From assembly GCF_000821065.1 (NCBI RefSeq), contig NZ_CDGG01000001.1:3968001-4032000 (forward strand): a stretch of DNA of 64,000 nucleotides, read 5' to 3'. This document shows positions 61,415 through 64,000 of this stretch, in pieces; the stretch's first letter is position 1; the number at the start of each line of letters is the position of its first letter. The stretch is from Oceanobacillus oncorhynchi (GTDB lineage: Bacteria > Bacillota > Bacilli > Bacillales > Amphibacillaceae). Below the pieces are notes generated by a model. It was not told the origin of the DNA and ran no database searches. It saw only the letters and a program-made list of their open reading frames with translations. The position numbers and the translations under genes were made by a program.

Positions 61415-63044
61415 TACATGGACAATTACAAAAATAATGTTAAGAATGCAGTATTCTTCAGCAGGCAAACAAAGTAATACATGGATTTATATTATTGTTT
61501 CCCTGATTCTTATTCCATTTTTTATTATGCTTATGCAAGGAATACATTCTATGGTTACACATGCTTATCACATGCTGGCTGAAGTAAACCAGGAAAGTAT
61601 GCTACTCGGTTTGGCATTGCTTTTTATTGCAGCTATCCTGTTTTTTCTTTCATTTATTATGATTTTATCTGCTTTTTATTTTTCTGATGATATTACAGCT
61701 TATATTCCACTGCCGGTACATCCTTATCAATTATTGGTTGGCAAAGCAGCAAATCCGCTAATTTATAATTATGGCATTGCAGCACTTTTATTTCTGCCAT
61801 TTTTATTTATGTATGGAAGTATCAGCAGTGCGCCTATTCTATTTTATGTCTATGGCTTCATTTTGTTTATCATTTTTCCAATTATTCCATTTAGTCTTGT
61901 AGCGGTTATCCTGATGTTTATCATGCGTTATGTCAATATCGCCAAAAACAAGGATCGCTCCAAAATCTTTATGGGTATCGGTTCCTTACTATTTGTTATT
62001 CTCGTTAACGTACTTGTTCGTCTCAACATGGACGATGCGGCAATGCTTGATACGTTTACGACCTATATGCAGGAGCAAGAAGGTTTACTGCGAATGATAA
62101 CCATGATCTTTCCACCGGCTTATTTCGGAGCAGGCAGTCTCCATTTTGCGGCTGATTGGTCCGGTCTTCTTTTCCTGCTTGCACTTCTGGCTGTGTTTAT
62201 CCTTTGTGTTCTCTTATTTATTTGGGCTGGACAGCGATTTTATTTGAAGGGTGTCCGGGGAATGAGTTCGGGAAGCAAAGGAAATTTATCAGCTAAAGCA
62301 TCTCAAAAATTAACACAGCAGCGTTCAATTTTAAAAACATATCTGCTGAAGGAATTTAAAATGATTTTTCGCACCCCTGCTTTTCTAATGCAGTGTGTCA
62401 TTCAGGCATTATTTTTCCCGGTATTTATAACGGTGATTCTATTTTTGGATATGGGAAATGATCTGGCAGCACTTGTCTCTGCTGCACCAGAAAAAAATCT
62501 TTTTCTGACCTTATTTATGATATCGATTTTTTTATTAAGTACCAATGTTACAGCCTCCACTGCTATTTCCAGAGAAGGAGCAAGCATAAAATTAAATTTA
62601 TTTTTGCCAATACCATTTCAGCATTTGATAAACGCAAAATTATATGTTGCCTATCTTATGTCTATGCTGCCGTTTTTATTGCTTATTGGTGTCGGCATTT
62701 ATGTAAACATTCCAATTCATATATTCATTGGCTGGATAGGAATTACCTTGCTGTATAATTGGTTAGCCGTCGTGATTAACTTCTTTATTGATGTCTATCA
62801 TCCAAAGCTTCACTGGACAGACGAACAGGAATTATTTAAAGGGAGATTCATCCCTTTCTTTATTTCGCTTGGACAAATTGCTCTTTTCGGGATGATAACG
62901 ATTATTCTTTGGAATATGAATATAACGAATGTTTATCTGATTATGCTTATTTTACTGCTTTCCACGTTCATTGTTACCGATATAGCACACATTTATTTAC
63001 GTAAAAAAGTATCGTTAAAAACATTGCAAAACCTGGGAAACTAA
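61404..63044 (+). CDS. ABC exporter membrane subunit
   Basis: A 546-residue permease with about 12 hydrophobic segments in two groups (about 28-205 and 255-530), separated by a charged linker with GVRGMSSGSKGNLSAKASQK. FSDDITAYIPLPVHPYQLLV and STAISREGASIKLNLFLPIP are typical of putative ABC-2-like exporters of Firmicutes (YthQ type). GGAGCTAACC precedes the ATG. Works with the ATPase just upstream; substrate unknown. Confidence 0.82.
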   Translation: MMRNTWTITKIMLRMQYSSAGKQSNTWIYIIVSLILIPFFIMLMQGIHSMVTHAYHMLAEVNQESMLLGLALLFIAAILFFLSFIMILSAFYFSDDITAYIPLPVHPYQLLVGKAANPLIYNYGIAALLFLPFLFMYGSISSAPILFYVYGFILFIIFPIIPFSLVAVILMFIMRYVNIAKNKDRSKIFMGIGSLLFVILVNVLVRLNMDDAAMLDTFTTYMQEQEGLLRMITMIFPPAYFGAGSLHFAADWSGLLFLLALLAVFILCVLLFIWAGQRFYLKGVRGMSSGSKGNLSAKASQKLTQQRSILKTYLLKEFKMIFRTPAFLMQCVIQALFFPVFITVILFLDMGNDLAALVSAAPEKNLFLTLFMISIFLLSTNVTASTAISREGASIKLNLFLPIPFQHLINAKLYVAYLMSMLPFLLLIGVGIYVNIPIHIFIGWIGITLLYNWLAVVINFFIDVYHPKLHWTDEQELFKGRFIPFFISLGQIALFGMITIILWNMNITNVYLIMLILLLSTFIVTDIAHIYLRKKVSLKTLQNLGN

Positions 63045-63049
63045 TTGAA

Positions 63050-63095
63050 AAAAGACGCCCTGGCAATTCATCCGCCAGGACGTCTTCTTGTTTTT
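63050..63095 (+). terminator. Terminator of the ABC exporter genes
   Basis: AAAGACGcCCTGGC / GCCAGGaCGTCTT stem (one mismatch) followed by CTTGTTTTT. Confidence 0.85.
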
Positions 63096-63205
63096 CAGCA
63101 AATAGGGCATTCGAGCAAAGGCTTGGGCGCCAGTGCATAAGAGATTTTTGAAAGCAGAAGCCCGCTTATCGAAATCCCTTTCACGAATACCAGGTTTTTT
63201 AATCA

Positions 63206-63352
63206 TTAACAGTAGTAGCCACCCGTGTAGCACTGGTTGCCGCCGGAGTATGCTGTTCCAATAATAATCAACAAAATAAATAACACAACTAATAACGCAA
63301 AGCCCGCTGAGCCAAAGCTTTGACGATTATCACAACATTCTTCTCTACCCAT
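63206..63352 (-). CDS. YjcZ-family small sporulation-type protein
   Basis: A 48-residue peptide read directly from the minus strand. MGREECCDNRQSFGSAGF is followed by a single membrane helix (about 18-33, ALLVVLFILLIIIGTAY) and the tail SGGNQCYTGGYYC. The GFALLVVLFILLIIIG core is the YjcZ-family hallmark; members are small spore-associated membrane peptides. The Cys pairs at both ends and GGYYC tail are notable. GAGGAGGTTATATACAC precedes the ATG, a strong site. Confidence 0.85.
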   Translation of the reverse strand: MGREECCDNRQSFGSAGFALLVVLFILLIIIGTAYSGGNQCYTGGYYC

Positions 63353-63646
63353 GTGTATATAACCTCCTCTATTCGAACTACTTTAACTTATGCAGCTTCA
63401 TTCAAATTGGGAAGGCGAATGACTATTTTTTTTGAAAAACTCCCCTTCGTTAAGCTTTACCTGGATGACCATATACTGATTCCAACGTGTCCGCACATCC
63501 TATGTATACTGACAAAGCGCTTCTAAACCCGAGCACTTTGATCCTGCACAATTTAAATTTTTACTATGCTGAAAAAAATTTTGACCAATAAGAAAAACCA
63601 CCTTCTAAAAAGTGGTTTTAGTGCTTGTCCATAAAATAATTATCAA
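63353..63646. other. Gene-free stretch between the YjcZ-like and yneF genes
   Basis: About 290 bases holding the yneF terminator (63594-63619) and presumably the promoter of the YjcZ-like gene. No further ORF with a ribosome site was seen. Confidence 0.4.
63594..63619 (-). terminator. Terminator of yneF
   Basis: AAAACCAC / GTGGTTTT stem. On the minus strand it is followed by TC and more T, about 28 bp past the yneF stop. Confidence 0.82.
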
Positions 63647-63874
63647 TTATTTCCCAGACTGATTCTGATTATTCATCGCCCGCATCATTTGATTAATTTT
63701 CTTCTGTGACGGCTTCTGGCCCATTTGCATCATCAATGTACGAAGCATTTGCTCATTTATTGGCGGATTCTTTTTCAAGTAGTTCATCATATATTTTCTA
63801 GCAATGAAAAATCCAAGAGCAACACCAGCAATTAAAGCTGCAATTGCAATTAATACTACCCATATCGTACTCAT
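63647..63874 (-). CDS. yneF: YneF-family (UPF0154) membrane protein
   Basis: A 75-residue protein with one N-terminal membrane helix (about 5-25, [20 protein letters not shown]) and the family-typical [20 protein letters not shown], then [20 protein letters not shown]. YneF proteins are universal in Bacilli but have no assigned function. GAAGGAGGAAATTTTG precedes the ATG. In B. subtilis the gene follows tkt; here the upstream neighbour is outside the window. Confidence 0.92.
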   Translation of the reverse strand: MSTIWVVLIAIAALIAGVALGFFIARKYMMNYLKKNPPINEQMLRTLMMQMGQKPSQKKINQMMRAMNNQNQSGK

Positions 63875-64000
63875 GTTACAAAATTTCCTCCTTCGTGTTG
63901 TCTCTAATACAGTATATTAGATTAGAGGAAATTATACAACACTTGACTTTCATCATTGAGCTCTTTTATAGATTTAGGAGAAATCCATCCATATTGTGGT

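Noticed and set aside
1-64000. CRISPR arrays, tRNA/rRNA genes, prophage or anti-phage cluster
   Set aside because: No regularly spaced direct repeats of 25-40 bp, no tRNA- or rRNA-like stretches, and no phage or defence genes were seen. The nuclease genes here (addAB, yhaMNO) are standard housekeeping genes.

Overview
The window reads as a continuous stretch of chromosome from a low-GC, spore-forming Bacillaceae. An Oceanobacillus/Virgibacillus-type organism is my inference. Grounds: strong AGGAGG-type ribosome binding sites with many GTG and TTG starts, spore genes (an alpha/beta SASP, YhaL, a YjcZ-like peptide), a ComK homologue, and gene blocks in the order known from Bacillus subtilis. 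These blocks are yhjE/sip/addBA; yhfH-yhfI-lplJ; hmoB (yhgC)-pbpF-hemEHY; yhaA-ecsBA-hit-trpP-yhaH-prsA-yhaL-yhaM-yhaN-yhaO; yhaQP; and yhzD-yheA. I see no rRNA, tRNA, CRISPR array, prophage or complete insertion sequence.

Layout. 1-4.2 kb: the start of a signal peptidase I gene, a membrane-anchored GH13-like protein whose catalytic residues are all replaced, a YisL-like protein and a DUF418 membrane protein. 4.2-13.6 kb: the AddAB recombination nuclease, a second signal peptidase and a YhjE-like membrane protein. 14-16.8 kb: a short ComK, lipoate ligase LplJ, a metallo-beta-lactamase-fold hydrolase and the tiny zinc-ribbon-like YhfH. 17-19.6 kb: oligoendopeptidase F and an acetyltransferase. 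19.7-26.4 kb: late haem synthesis (HemE, HemH, HemY), PbpF and the haem-degrading monooxygenase HmoB. 27-30.8 kb: the LiaFSR-type cell-envelope stress system, a PAP2 phosphatase and a ferritin-like protein. 31-38 kb: an M20 amidohydrolase, EcsAB, Hit, the tryptophan transporter TrpP behind a TRAP-like leader, YhaH, a small membrane protein, PrsA and YhaL. 38-46 kb: YhaM, the YhaO/YhaN nuclease pair, a solitary CsoR and the YhaQP ABC exporter. 46.9-51.6 kb: YhzD, YheA, a PucR-type regulator with the MsmX-type sugar ATPase, a SASP and fumarase. 51.7-64 kb: a phospholipase-C-like protein, a UMF1-type MFS carrier, an IDEAL-domain protein, a CDF transporter, a SEDS (FtsW/RodA) protein, a T-box-controlled NhaC-family transporter, methionine aminopeptidase, an ABC exporter pair, a YjcZ-like peptide and YneF.

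The least expected content is intergenic. Four related elements of roughly 0.35-0.6 kb (near 2.1, 26.5, 46.2 and 54.2 kb) share the same ends, the same orientation and a core that can fold into nested stems. Their interiors are modular, and one small module sits at different places and in both orientations. A diverged relative lies at 11.6-12.2 kb. Two clear RNA controls are readable: seven NAG triplets at exact 5-nt steps overlapping the trpP start, and a T-box with a TAC (Tyr) specifier. Other points of note are a ComK without the C-terminal MecA-recognition tail, a GH13 pseudoenzyme, an altered Walker A in AddB, and a copper-type CsoR with its operator inside its own promoter but no copper genes nearby. 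I found no anti-phage system or biosynthetic cluster. The repeat family is the best candidate for something undescribed.
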